DNA of 64,000 nt from CAVLDP01 sp963661945 (lineage in GTDB: Bacteria; Bacillota; Clostridia; Lachnospirales; Lachnospiraceae). The DNA lies in the NCBI GenBank assembly GCA_963661945.1, contig CAVLDP010000007.1, positions 1 to 64,000 of the forward strand. The letters are read 5' to 3'. Each line of letters starts with the position of its first letter. Positions within the stretch are counted from its first letter, which is position 1. Below, piece by piece: positions 8,521-18,335 of this stretch. A program made the position numbers and the translations under genes. The notes under the pieces were generated by a model, which saw only the letters and a program-made list of their open reading frames with translations, had not been told where the DNA came from and ran no database searches.

Positions 8521-11500
8521 TTATATCGTTGATAGTATATTACAATCCACTAGCTGATTCAAGTAAAAAGAATAAAGGCATGCTTCCGCGACTGGAAGTT
8601 CCATAGCGCCCTCTATCGCCTTGCTATAAATCTCAAGCTGTCTACGATACATATCTGCTAATTTCACAGGAGAGCTAATGCGATCCGTCTTATAATCAAG
8701 AAGAACAATCTTTCCATCCTCGCGGAAAAAGGCATCAATAATTCCCTGGATTAGCACAAGCTCATCCTCGCCCTTAGCCTCTTCTTTGAACAATTCATCT
8801 GCACTTGTTCCAGATACGAAAGCCTTCTCGATAAACAGATCGCCTCTAAGTGCTGCTTCATGCATTCGCCCTGCCATCGGAGAGGTTAAGAAGGCAGCAA
8901 TCTTATCATAGGAAATAAGCTTATCCTGTTCCGCCGTCAGAAGACCCTTATTAAGCATACGCTCTCTCTCACTTTGCATCTTGCTAGCAAAATCATCCAA
9001 AGCAAAGTTAAAGCATTCCATGAATCTATGCATTGCTGTACCGCGAAGCGCACCGACATTTGCATTTTCTGCTTCACCGCCCAGGAAGGCTGGAATAATA
9101 GGCGTGTATTCCAGGCTCTCCTCTTCCATAGCAGGCGCTGTCTCTTCTTGGCTCCTTCCTCCATCCGCCCAGGAAATGACCTCTACTGGCTCTGTTTCAA
9201 GCACCTTCTCCATAGCCATATGCTTCAATTCCGATACCGAATACTTATTCTTATATCCTTTCTTTTCCTCATATGGATAATGATAGTCAAGACTGGAAAG
9301 AACCTCTTCAGAAGCTTCCTGATCTGTCGCTAGAATTTCTCTAAGCATTTCCGACTTCCTGTCATATTCTATGGTATCAAGCACAGCTCCTGACACCATG
9401 GAAAATGAATTTGGACATTCAAAATGATATTTCACCTGATTCCTTATTAGAACTGGAATAATCCAATCCAAATAGGACTTCGCATTCATTCTGTCACTAA
9501 AGGATAGCTTCCTTTCGTCCTGATGCCGCTTATCAAGATACTCATCGCGCTCCTTAAGGCAACCAGTAAGAATCAGCTTCTCCTTGGCTCTTGTTAGGGC
9601 TACATAGAGCACTCTTAGTTCCTCGCCACGGTCCTCCATCTGAAGCAGCGACTTCATCATTTCCTTGTAGAAGGACTTATACTTCACTCGATTCTTCATA
9701 TCATAGAGATCGAGTGCAAGGCCATATCTTGCATGTATCAGAACTAGATCCTTATTTACTGCAAACTGTGCTCCCAAATTAGATACAAAGCAAACTGGGA
9801 ATTCGAGTCCCTTACTCTTATGAATTGTCATAATCTTCACAGAGTCATCCTGACTATCACTGTTTACTCCATAGTCCACTTCGTATTTTTTTAATTTCTC
9901 TATGTAATTCACAAAAGAGAAAAGGCCCTTAAAGCTGGTATTCTCATAGGCAACTGCTTCCTCGATCAGGCGATGCAGATTGCTTGACCGAATATCTCCA
10001 CCAGGAAGTGCAGTCACATAGGTGAGAAATCCCGTATCATCGAATATTCTCTGAATCAGGGCATGAACACTCATATCCGAAATGATATCTCTTAGATCAT
10101 TAATGTAATCATAGACCAGGATTGCCTGGTCGATGGCTTCATCGCTTAGACCATGCCTCCTCTCTCCCAGATAAATCTTCTGCAGATTCTCGTAGAGAGA
10201 AACCTTTTTATCCACGCTACGTATAAAGGAGAGATTATCCTCAGATACCGAAAACATTGGTGAATGCATAACTGTCGCAAGAGGAATGTCCTGATAAGGA
10301 TTATCAAGCACAGAAAGCATAGAAAGCACCACTGTGACCTCATAGGCGCTGAAATAGCCTTCTTCACTCACTGTCTGAACAGGAATATTTCTATCCTTAA
10401 GAGCATCCACATAGACATCTCCGGCGCTTCTCGTACTTCGAAGGAGAATTACAATATCTGAATATCTAACTGGTCGTAGCTCTTTCGTATCCGCATCCGT
10501 TACAAGAAGTTCTTCCTTCATCTGATTTATTTTATCTGCTATCATAGCAGCTTCCAGATGGATCTTTGACGGAAAGTCAAGAAGTTCTAACTGTTCCTTT
10601 GTAGAATCACCCAGAAGAATCTCTGTGCAGAAATTATCCTTAGGGAAGCCTTCCATAGGATAGCTTTGAACCGCGCCAAAATTCAATTCTGCCTGCTTAT
10701 CATATTCTACCCTTCCAATATCCTCATGCATAATCTCCCGAAAGATTTCATTTGTCGTATCTAGGATCTCCGGGCGACTTCTAAAATTCTTACTAAGAAC
10801 GATCTTGCGGTTCTTCGCATCATCAAAGCCATATGTAAGATACTTATGATTAAAAATAGATGGATCTGCCATACGGAAGCGGTAAATGCTCTGCTTCACA
10901 TCACCAACCATAAAGTAATTCGGCTTGCCAATGCTTTCTCCAGATAATGTAGACAGAAGCAGCTCCTGTACCTCATTACTATCCTGATATTCATCCACCA
11001 TCACTTCTGCATAATAATTCTGAAGGGATCTTGCCACCTCTGTTGGCTCATCTAAATTCTCACCAAGTAAAACCTTTAGTGCTAGATGCTCCATATCAGA
11101 GAAATCTAGTAGATTCTTCTCATTCTTGAGTTCCGCAAAGATCTGACCATAGGAAATCGCCAAATCAACCAGTTCATGTGCGATCGGTCTTAGAAGTTCA
11201 TATTCTCTAAGCAGTCTCTCCTCTGTCATAAGAGACAGGGATTTCATCATTGCCTTCATCGGTTCTCGGTAAGACTTAAGCGTCTCCTTGACTATCACAG
11301 TCTCTGGATATTCCTTGTATGCCTTTGGGGCAGACTTCGCTCTGGTAAATGAGAGATAGCTGCAACATTCCAACAATTCCCCAAAGGAAGATGCATCAAG
11401 AAGCTTCTGAAGAAGCACGAGATCACTCTCCACAGTTTCTACAATATAATTTGTCACTTCAGAAGACTGTACTGACTCCAAAAATTGAGAAGCAAGCTCA

Positions 11501-12186
11501 TATGCATCCGAAACACTAGCTTTCACGAAGGATGTATACTCTGCAAATATTGGTGCCTGTACCAATTCCTCAAAGGATGTCGCATCATAGATTGAAGCCG
11601 CCTGATGAAGCCATTCCGTAGGATTCGGATGGCTCCTTGAGGCGTCATAGAGCTTTGTTATAATCCCCTCAAGCTTAGTATCGCTTCCTTTTGAAGCAAT
11701 AACATCAGATAAGGCAAGAAAATTCTCATCTGCCTCTTCATATCTGCTCTCTAGGAGCTGATTCATCGCCTCCGCACGAAGAAGCGCTCCTTCTCCTACA
11801 TCTAGAACCTTAAAATTGGGCTCAATATCAATCTCATGAAAATAGTCTCGAAGTAGCTTCATGCAGAAGCCATCAATTGTAGTTATGCTGGCATTATGTA
11901 CAAGGGTAGCCTGGCGAACCATATGTTCATCGGAAGGATTTGACTCCACTGCCTTCTCAATAGCCTTTCGAATCTTCTCCTGCATCTCACGGGCTGCTGC
12001 ATTCGTAAAGGTAACAACGAGAAGCCTATCGATGTCCATTTCGTCCTTAGGGTCTGAGATTCTACGGATAATGCGCTCTACCAGTACAGCAGTCTTACCA
12101 CTACCAGCAGCTGCTGCGACAAGAAGATTTGAATCTCGAGACGCGATTACATCCTGTTGATCCTTCGTAAATACGACATCACTCAT
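8521..12186 (-). CDS. addA: ATP-dependent helicase/nuclease subunit A (AddA)
   Basis: Helicase-nuclease subunit of the AddAB enzyme, which resects double-strand DNA ends and loads RecA in Firmicutes. About 1221 residues, the usual length. UvrD-type helicase motifs are clear: Walker A AAAAGSGKTA near residue 25, VDEYQDSN (motif II), KQSIYRFR (III), TIHKSKGLEFP (V) and YVALTRAKEKL (VI). The C-terminal nuclease shows LRGTAMHRF, a GIIDAFF segment and VLLDYKTDR (the D-x-K core). I start at ATG 12186, preceded by GGGGGAG; it overlaps addB by eight bases, indicating translational coupling. An ATG seven codons earlier lacks a site. Confidence 0.97.
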   Translation of the reverse strand: MSDVVFTKDQQDVIASRDSNLLVAAAAGSGKTAVLVERIIRRISDPKDEMDIDRLLVVTFTNAAAREMQEKIRKAIEKAVESNPSDEHMVRQATLVHNASITTIDGFCMKLLRDYFHEIDIEPNFKVLDVGEGALLRAEAMNQLLESRYEEADENFLALSDVIASKGSDTKLEGIITKLYDASRSHPNPTEWLHQAASIYDATSFEELVQAPIFAEYTSFVKASVSDAYELASQFLESVQSSEVTNYIVETVESDLVLLQKLLDASSFGELLECCSYLSFTRAKSAPKAYKEYPETVIVKETLKSYREPMKAMMKSLSLMTEERLLREYELLRPIAHELVDLAISYGQIFAELKNEKNLLDFSDMEHLALKVLLGENLDEPTEVARSLQNYYAEVMVDEYQDSNEVQELLLSTLSGESIGKPNYFMVGDVKQSIYRFRMADPSIFNHKYLTYGFDDAKNRKIVLSKNFRSRPEILDTTNEIFREIMHEDIGRVEYDKQAELNFGAVQSYPMEGFPKDNFCTEILLGDSTKEQLELLDFPSKIHLEAAMIADKINQMKEELLVTDADTKELRPVRYSDIVILLRSTRSAGDVYVDALKDRNIPVQTVSEEGYFSAYEVTVVLSMLSVLDNPYQDIPLATVMHSPMFSVSEDNLSFIRSVDKKVSLYENLQKIYLGERRHGLSDEAIDQAILVYDYINDLRDIISDMSVHALIQRIFDDTGFLTYVTALPGGDIRSSNLHRLIEEAVAYENTSFKGLFSFVNYIEKLKKYEVDYGVNSDSQDDSVKIMTIHKSKGLEFPVCFVSNLGAQFAVNKDLVLIHARYGLALDLYDMKNRVKYKSFYKEMMKSLLQMEDRGEELRVLYVALTRAKEKLILTGCLKERDEYLDKRHQDERKLSFSDRMNAKSYLDWIIPVLIRNQVKYHFECPNSFSMVSGAVLDTIEYDRKSEMLREILATDQEASEEVLSSLDYHYPYEEKKGYKNKYSVSELKHMAMEKVLETEPVEVISWADGGRSQEETAPAMEEESLEYTPIIPAFLGGEAENANVGALRGTAMHRFMECFNFALDDFASKMQSERERMLNKGLLTAEQDKLISYDKIAAFLTSPMAGRMHEAALRGDLFIEKAFVSGTSADELFKEEAKGEDELVLIQGIIDAFFREDGKIVLLDYKTDRISSPVKLADMYRRQLEIYSKAIEGAMELPVAEACLYSFYLNQLVDCNILSTI

Positions 12187-15100
12187 CCTTATCTCCCCCT
12201 TCCTCATCCTGATCTATAAGTTCATCTCTCATAATCATAATTGCTTCGTCTTTGGATAATTTCGAAGCCTCGTCAAAAGAATATCCCGGAAGACTTAAAT
12301 CAAAGCCACAAGCACCTTGATATGGACAATAAGAACAAGCATTTCTATCCTTATCATATTGCTTAGGTCTTGCAGTAATTTCACCTTCTAAAATATTGTC
12401 TCCCATCTGATGAATTTTCTTTTCGATGAAGGATGAAATTATGCTATATTCCTCTTCCGTAAGGGAGACACTATTCTCTAATTTATAATCGCCATCCTTA
12501 TTCTTCTCAACCTTCGCATAGAGGGATTTCTCCCCATCCTCAAGCTCCAAATCAAGAGCGTCCTGTACTTCTATCGAAGAATTAATCAGTCCCTCCGATC
12601 TAAGCGACAGAAGCTTCTCCCGATTTCTCTCATCCTCAGATAGGAAGCTCACCTTCTTAGTTCCATCAAGAAGCGGCTGATCCAGGAAATAATAAAATAA
12701 TGCTCCCATCTTCACATCCTTGTCCAAATGGAGTTTTGCCATTCCATTCATGGCAGCATCCATATAGACAAATAGCTGAATCTGGCTTCCATCCACAAGA
12801 CGTGTAAAATCTACCTTCTTGTCACTTGACTTATAATCTACAATCTTCACATAGAGTCGACTATCCTTCTCGTAGAGATCAAGTCTATCAATCTTACCTT
12901 GAAGCTCTAGGATTTCTCCGTTTGAGAGAATGTATTTCATACCTTCCTTACTTAAATCTGAGAATTTGACCTCAAATGCAGTTGGAAGAAATCCTCCATG
13001 CCGAATCTGCTCTGTAATTACATCAACTGTCGTATGAAGAGTCTTCTTCATGCGATTCAGGACATAACTCTCCCTCATAGATGATGAGAAATCTCTGGCA
13101 AAATCCTCTTCCATGGTAACTCTAATTGCTTCATCAAGGAGTTCCTCCTCCTCATCTGATGTAATATCAAACCAGGAAAGATTCGCCTTTGTTAGATTCA
13201 TGGCATATCGCTCTAATGCTTCATGATAGAGATTACCCATATCAAGATTTGTTAGAGAATGCTCCTTTCTCTCCTTTAGAGACAGACCATATTTCAAGAA
13301 GTAGGCATATGCACAGGATGCATACTGCTCCAGCTTCGTAACACTTCCAGTAATTCCCTCTCCAAAGACAGCCTTTCTTGCAGCTTGTCCGATTCTATCC
13401 TCTCTATGATACTTGCTTGCTGCCTCAAGAAGAATTCCTGCTTCTTCTTCATTTCTATTGAAATAAGTGGAAAGAAGTCTTGTATCGTCCGAAGAGAGTT
13501 CTCCGGTCTTCATATACTCTCTGGCCCTTGTTGCAACATATGTCTTAAGAGCCTTCTCAGTCTCTGTGTATACAAAAGCCGGCAGGGACTGATATTCCTC
13601 CACCTCTAAATCCTCGAATAATCTTAGGACCATAGGAATCAAGTAAGAGGCACGCACTGCATCTCCATCATGATTCACTCTGCTATAGGTAAGAGTCAGA
13701 CCAAGGGATGGTTTTGTCAGAATCTGATAGAGATAAAAGCGCTGCATAAAGGCTTTCTCTCTGGCAGTTGGTGCAAGCTCGCAGGAAGCCTCCGATAGAA
13801 GCATGCGATCTGTCTCAGTAAATATACCACCTGCTGGTATTGCCTTTGGAACCGCTCCATCATTTAATCCAATAAAATATAGATATTTGATATCCTCAAG
13901 TCTTGTCCTCTCAATATCTCCGATAATTACAAGATCCCTGTCTGATGGAATTGTACCTACATTTGCAGAAGAAAAACCAGCTTCAAGAATATCGCTATAC
14001 TCTAAGATACTAATCTCCTCATCAGCTAGAAGCGCCACCATCTTGTCCATAAGATCAATCAAAATGCCATAGATCTGACAATACTTCTTAGCCTCCCTCA
14101 TTTGGCCCCTCTGCTCAAAATACTTAGATCTCTGATAGAGTTGGTCCTCTAAGGAAAACCTAGTCATAAGATGATAAAAGGCTGTCGTAATTTCTCTCAC
14201 CGAAAGCATATCCTGCCCAATTAGTGGCAAAACCGGCTCTACTTCCTCCATAAAGCAGAGGCGAATCTGATTCAGCCTTGCAAGCTCCTCATCGCTCATG
14301 CGATTAGGCTTCATCGTAAATTCCTTCTGATAGGCCCTCACTCCTCGAATTCCTGTTGCCAAGATATAATTCTCAAGACAATCTACATCCTCTCTCTCAA
14401 GGGAGGTAAAGCCCGTCTTAAGGAAATGAAAAACTCCCTCATAAGAGAAATCAAGGCGAACCATAAGAAGGGCTCCACGAAGGAATTCAATCGCTGGATG
14501 AAGGCTCAAATCTGTCTTTACATCCAGATAGATTGGTACTTCATATTCTGCGAATATATGCTCCGCCAAATCTTCATATGCTTCGAGATTTGCTGCTACG
14601 ACTGCAAATTCAAAATATCGACAGGAATCCGTCCTTACTCTTCGTCTGATATCAGATGCAACAAATCGAAGTTCATCCTCTGGACGGTTCACATGACAAA
14701 TAGAGATATAATCAGCAGTATCTTGCGATGGGAATTTCTGATAAGTATCTCTTAGTATGTTCTTCTCTAAGTGTTCGAGTCTTCCACCTTTTCTATGTCT
14801 TGTCGGATTCTCAAGTGGGAAATATAAAGGTTCCTCAACTGATACATTTGTCTCATCAGCAATCTTCATAAGACGCTGAATCATCTTCTTACTCATGGCG
14901 AAGAGCTCATGCTCCTTCACCTTGGAGAAGGCATCAACAGAAGGATCCATGGTGACAGCAAAATATGCCTCTTTTGCCATAGGAAGCATATTGCTAAGTA
15001 GCTGATGCTGAATCGGAGTAAAGCCTGTAAATCCATCAAAGATTAATACACTATTTTCTACAAACCCAGATTCTGAAATCACCTGGTTAAGTAAATCTAA

Positions 15101-15640
15101 TATTTCTTCACTGGTAATATATTTGCCGTCAATGTAGGTAAGAAAGGCCTGATACATGACATAGACATCCTTAAGTCTCCGCTGAAAGGATGGCGACATG
15201 TCAGGAAGCTCCATCATCTCCTCTAGATCTTCTAATCCTATACAATACTGCATGAATTCCGAGAAGAGGGATTTCAGTTCGTTAATATAACCTGACTTCT
15301 TCAGGTTAGCGCCAAGCGACTCAAGCTCTTCTTCATAATCCCCTGCAAGCTTACGAAGAACAAAGGATTTACCGGTATCCTCAAGCACGTGAAGTGAATC
15401 AACCATAAGTTCATCAAACACGCGGTAGGCAAGTCTCTCAAAAGACAATACTTCTATATTCATTACCGAGTGTCTCGGATGCATCTCCACGAGCCTTCTT
15501 TGAATATGCATGGTAAATTGTTCCGGCACCAGGAAAACATACTGCTGATCCTTATTTGCTATAGAATCCTCAAGGATCTTAGAATATAGATAAGTAGACT
15601 TACCACTACCTGATTTGCCAATGAGAAATTGCATGGACAT
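12179..15640 (-). CDS. addB: ATP-dependent nuclease subunit B (AddB)
   Basis: Partner of AddA in end resection and Chi recognition; about 1153 residues, the normal size. Walker A GKSGSGKST is at residues 7-15, as expected for AddB, whose helicase part is otherwise degenerate. The C-terminal nuclease contains KIVDYKSSDKK. A cysteine in QYASCAYAYF and the cluster CSYCPYQGAC near the end supply the four ligands of the family's structural [4Fe-4S] cluster. ATG 15640 is preceded by GGAGA at nine bases; longer readings run into the upstream gene. It sits four bases after the folate transporter gene and overlaps addA. Confidence 0.97.
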   Translation of the reverse strand: MSMQFLIGKSGSGKSTYLYSKILEDSIANKDQQYVFLVPEQFTMHIQRRLVEMHPRHSVMNIEVLSFERLAYRVFDELMVDSLHVLEDTGKSFVLRKLAGDYEEELESLGANLKKSGYINELKSLFSEFMQYCIGLEDLEEMMELPDMSPSFQRRLKDVYVMYQAFLTYIDGKYITSEEILDLLNQVISESGFVENSVLIFDGFTGFTPIQHQLLSNMLPMAKEAYFAVTMDPSVDAFSKVKEHELFAMSKKMIQRLMKIADETNVSVEEPLYFPLENPTRHRKGGRLEHLEKNILRDTYQKFPSQDTADYISICHVNRPEDELRFVASDIRRRVRTDSCRYFEFAVVAANLEAYEDLAEHIFAEYEVPIYLDVKTDLSLHPAIEFLRGALLMVRLDFSYEGVFHFLKTGFTSLEREDVDCLENYILATGIRGVRAYQKEFTMKPNRMSDEELARLNQIRLCFMEEVEPVLPLIGQDMLSVREITTAFYHLMTRFSLEDQLYQRSKYFEQRGQMREAKKYCQIYGILIDLMDKMVALLADEEISILEYSDILEAGFSSANVGTIPSDRDLVIIGDIERTRLEDIKYLYFIGLNDGAVPKAIPAGGIFTETDRMLLSEASCELAPTAREKAFMQRFYLYQILTKPSLGLTLTYSRVNHDGDAVRASYLIPMVLRLFEDLEVEEYQSLPAFVYTETEKALKTYVATRAREYMKTGELSSDDTRLLSTYFNRNEEEAGILLEAASKYHREDRIGQAARKAVFGEGITGSVTKLEQYASCAYAYFLKYGLSLKERKEHSLTNLDMGNLYHEALERYAMNLTKANLSWFDITSDEEEELLDEAIRVTMEEDFARDFSSSMRESYVLNRMKKTLHTTVDVITEQIRHGGFLPTAFEVKFSDLSKEGMKYILSNGEILELQGKIDRLDLYEKDSRLYVKIVDYKSSDKKVDFTRLVDGSQIQLFVYMDAAMNGMAKLHLDKDVKMGALFYYFLDQPLLDGTKKVSFLSEDERNREKLLSLRSEGLINSSIEVQDALDLELEDGEKSLYAKVEKNKDGDYKLENSVSLTEEEYSIISSFIEKKIHQMGDNILEGEITARPKQYDKDRNACSYCPYQGACGFDLSLPGYSFDEASKLSKDEAIMIMRDELIDQDEEGGDKDE

Positions 15641-15644
15641 ATTA

Positions 15645-16202
15645 TTATTCTCCAATCTGTCTCCAAATCTTAAGTACCATCTGAAGTGAAACATAGGTAA
15701 TTATTGTATCTATCGGAAGCATAATTACATTCGTAATACAGCGGGCTGGAAAGATTACAAGAAATGCCTGCTGATACATAAGAACCAGCCATAAAGTATT
15801 TAGTCCAAGGCTTACTACTGTCTTGGATACCGCCTCTGCAAGAAAAGCCCGTCCTAAGGTAAGAGGCTTCTTATAGAGGAAAAGTGCATAGATGATTCCA
15901 TTTACCACAGCACTTAATGTAAATCCCGGAAAGAAGGGACCAGATGGGGCAAGAATATATTTGATTACATCAAGAGCTCCCCAAAAGACGGCACCAACAG
16001 CTGGGCCAAAGAGTGTCGATACGACAATGTTTGGGATTCCAGAAAATCCTATTCGAACATACTGTCCAATATCAATAGATGCTACGAACTTAAGTGCAAC
16101 TGCAAGAGCCATCATAATTCCACAGGTTGCAATCACTCGTACCTTCTTAAGTTCCCCTAGAGACTGGCTCCAGCGATTCGTTAATGTTTTCTCATTTGTC
16201 AT
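15645..16202 (-). CDS. folT: ECF transporter S component, folate type (FolT)
   Basis: A 185-residue membrane protein with about six hydrophobic segments, a normal ECF S-component size. Features such as ASIDIGQYVRIGFSGIP and GPFFPGFTLSA fit the folate family. It captures the vitamin outside the cell and works with the shared EcfA-A'-T energising module, not encoded here. The assignment is greatly strengthened by the THF riboswitch directly upstream, which normally controls folate uptake or synthesis. The start at 16202 follows AAGGAGG (16218-16212). It is the first gene of the operon with addB and addA, a functionally unrelated pairing that would place recombination genes downstream of a folate-controlled leader. 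Confidence 0.9.
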   Translation of the reverse strand: MTNEKTLTNRWSQSLGELKKVRVIATCGIMMALAVALKFVASIDIGQYVRIGFSGIPNIVVSTLFGPAVGAVFWGALDVIKYILAPSGPFFPGFTLSAVVNGIIYALFLYKKPLTLGRAFLAEAVSKTVVSLGLNTLWLVLMYQQAFLVIFPARCITNVIMLPIDTIITYVSLQMVLKIWRQIGE

Positions 16203-16210
16203 AAAAAAAT

Positions 16211-16267
16211 ACCTCCTTTGCAGTAAATTCCATACTACATAGGAGGCATCAAAATCCTGGTATGTAG
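16211..16267 (-). promoter_or_regulatory. Expression platform of the folT riboswitch (ribosome-site sequestration)
   Basis: RNA CCUCCU (16246-16241) is complementary to the ribosome site AGGAGG (16217-16212), so the site can be masked. A competing pair, CUACAUA (16267-16261) with UAUGUAG (16241-16235), shares bases both with the aptamer closing stem and with the anti-site. There is no T-run terminator, so control is probably at translation; which fold is the ligand-bound one is not decided by eye. Confidence 0.65.
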
Positions 16268-16364
16268 CAGCGGGATGCGAACCACTTACCGCGAGATGAA
16301 ATCTCTTCGTCTAAATGTCAACTCCCTGTACACTTAGCACTTAACGCAAATAGTTCTACTCTGC
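16266..16364 (-). promoter_or_regulatory. Tetrahydrofolate (THF) riboswitch aptamer
   Basis: The minus-strand RNA shows the class's conserved blocks in order: GCAGAGTAG, GCGTTAAGTG, a variable hairpin, a GAAGAGATTTCATCTC hairpin, CGCGGTAAGTG and GCATCCCGCTGC. AGCAG and CTGCT close the outer stem. The consensus is known from folT leaders in Firmicutes, and the gene directly downstream is a folT-type transporter. It would sense reduced folates and lower expression. Confidence 0.93.
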
Positions 16365-16382
16365 TTATGTTCTCTCTAGATG

Positions 16383-16411
16383 ATTATATTAGTTCTCATT
16401 CATATTCGCAA
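16383..16411 (-). promoter_or_regulatory. Promoter of the folT-addBA operon, inside the end of prfA
   Basis: TTGCGA (16411-16406) and TATAAT (16388-16383) are 17 bases apart. The -35 lies in the last codons of prfA and the -10 abuts its stop codon. The predicted start near 16376 is about 12 bases before the aptamer, so the riboswitch begins almost at the 5' end of the transcript. Confidence 0.78.
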
Positions 16412-17462
16412 GACGTTTGGCCTGGTCGGCAGCAATTAGAGCATCTAGAATCTCCTGAATGTCACCGTTCATAATCTTATCCAATTTATAAAGTGTCAGA
16501 TTAATTCTATGATCTGTCACACGTCCCTGTGGGAAATTATAGGTTCGAATCTTCTCAGAACGATCTCCTGTACCAATCTGACTCAGTCTCTCTGCGGAAG
16601 CCTCAGCCTGCTGTCTCTGCAATTCCAGGTCGTATAGCTTGGTCTTAAGAAGGGCAAATGCCTTATTCTTATTCTGAAGCTGTGACTTCTCTGTCTGACT
16701 GTAAATAACAATACCGGTTGGATAATGAGTCAGACGGACAGCAGAATCTGTCGTATTGACACACTGTCCACCGTTACCAGAAGCACGCATGACATCAATA
16801 CGAATATCCGCTTCATTAATCTCAATCTCTACATCTTCTGCCTCTGGCATCACTGCAACAGTAATTGTCGATGTATGGATACGTCCACCGGACTCTGTCT
16901 CTGGAACTCTCTGAACTCGATGTACACCGGACTCATACTTAAGCACGGAATATGCGCCAGTTCCCGTAACCATGAAGTTCACCTTCTTCATTCCGCCAAT
17001 TCCGGTATCCTCGCATTCAAGAAGTTCTGTCCTCCAGCCCTTGCTCTCTGCATAGTGCTGGTACATACGATAAATCTCAGCAGCAAATAAGGCTGACTCA
17101 TCTCCACCTGCACCTGCACGAATCTCTACTACAACGTTCTTGTCATCATTAGGATCCTTTGGAAGAAGAAGCACCTTCAACTCCTGCTCTAACTCCTCTA
17201 CTCGACCCTTGGATTCATTTAATTCCTCCTTGGCAAGCTCTCTCATCTCTTCATCTGACTCTTCTTCCAGCATAGCCAGAGAATCCTCGATATTCTGCTT
17301 GCATGACTTATATTCCTTATAAGCCTCTACAATTGGAGCAAGCTCATTCTGCTCTCGCATAAGCTTACGAAAACGATTGTTATCATTTGCTACATCTGGC
17401 TCAGAGAGGAGGTTCATCACCTCTTCATAACGGCCTATTAAATCTTCTAATCTATCAAACAT
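16389..17462 (-). CDS. prfA: Peptide chain release factor 1 (RF1)
   Basis: Recognises UAA and UAG in the ribosomal A site and triggers peptide release. 357 residues, standard. The codon-recognition PxT motif appears as VQRVPETES (the x is E rather than the A of E. coli), and the catalytic GGQ lies in ASGNGGQCVN near residue 232. GGAGG precedes ATG 17462. It is encoded 45 bases after prmC, whose product methylates the GGQ glutamine; this pairing is conserved. Its 3' end carries the promoter of the next operon. Confidence 0.98.
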   Translation of the reverse strand: MFDRLEDLIGRYEEVMNLLSEPDVANDNNRFRKLMREQNELAPIVEAYKEYKSCKQNIEDSLAMLEEESDEEMRELAKEELNESKGRVEELEQELKVLLLPKDPNDDKNVVVEIRAGAGGDESALFAAEIYRMYQHYAESKGWRTELLECEDTGIGGMKKVNFMVTGTGAYSVLKYESGVHRVQRVPETESGGRIHTSTITVAVMPEAEDVEIEINEADIRIDVMRASGNGGQCVNTTDSAVRLTHYPTGIVIYSQTEKSQLQNKNKAFALLKTKLYDLELQRQQAEASAERLSQIGTGDRSEKIRTYNFPQGRVTDHRINLTLYKLDKIMNGDIQEILDALIAADQAKRLANMNEN

Positions 17463-17507
17463 AGAAATTCCTCCATCATCTATCTATTAAAAAGAAATGA
17501 CACATCG

Positions 17508-18335
17508 CTAGAGATGTCCCATCACGACTCTGTCATTTTGAGAGTAATCCTTAGCAATTGTAATATCAGAAAAGCCATGTTGCAACATAATATTTGTTAC
17601 ATCCTCTGCTTCATCCACGCCAATCTCAAAATGAAGCCTTCCACCGATTTTAAGATGATCCTTGGCTTCTCTTGTAATTCTTCGATAAAAGTCAAGGCCA
17701 TCTTCTCCTCCATCGAGTGCAAGAAGTGGATCATGATCTCTTACCTCCGGCATAAGAGTCGGTATTACATCAGATCGAATATATGGTGGATTTGATACGA
17801 TTAAATCAAATTCTCCATCCACATCCCTAAATAAGTCCGATTCCACCCAAGTAGCCTCCACCTGGTTCAGCGCAGCATTCGCTCTTGCAACGCTTAGGGC
17901 ATCCTCTGAGATATCTACACCGGTTCCATGTATTCCCTTGCAATAATGCAGCAGGCTAATAAGGATACAACCGGAACCCGTACATACATCAAGAACATCT
18001 TCTCCGCCCTTAAGCACCTTAAGTGTCTCTTCAACCAAAATCTCAGTGTCCTGCCTTGGAACAAGAACGGAAGCATTCACCTGAAAGGGAAGTCCCATAA
18101 ACTCCTGAGATCCAGTCAGATGCTGAAGAGGGATTCTATCGCATCTCATCTTCGTAAGCTCTATAAGACGGCTCTCTTCCATCTTGGGCATCTCATCACT
18201 TGATTCAAGAAGCATTCTCGCTCTTGTCATACCTGAGACATGCTCTAGGAGAAGTGCTGCATCGACCTCTGCATCCGGCACAAGATTCTCCTTCAATTCA
18301 TTAATCGTTCGCTCTAAAGCCTCTTTATACGTCAT
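17508..18335 (-). CDS. prmC: Release factor glutamine methyltransferase (PrmC/HemK)
   Basis: SAM-dependent N5-glutamine methyltransferase acting on the GGQ motif of RF1 and RF2. 275 residues. An N-terminal helical RF-binding part is followed by the Rossmann methyltransferase, with DVCTGSGCILISLL (SAM site) and the catalytic SNPPYIRSDV. The start overlaps the stop of DUF1385 (ATGA) and AAGGATG precedes it, so the two are translationally coupled. Followed by prfA, its substrate gene. Confidence 0.97.
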   Translation of the reverse strand: MTYKEALERTINELKENLVPDAEVDAALLLEHVSGMTRARMLLESSDEMPKMEESRLIELTKMRCDRIPLQHLTGSQEFMGLPFQVNASVLVPRQDTEILVEETLKVLKGGEDVLDVCTGSGCILISLLHYCKGIHGTGVDISEDALSVARANAALNQVEATWVESDLFRDVDGEFDLIVSNPPYIRSDVIPTLMPEVRDHDPLLALDGGEDGLDFYRRITREAKDHLKIGGRLHFEIGVDEAEDVTNIMLQHGFSDITIAKDYSQNDRVVMGHL

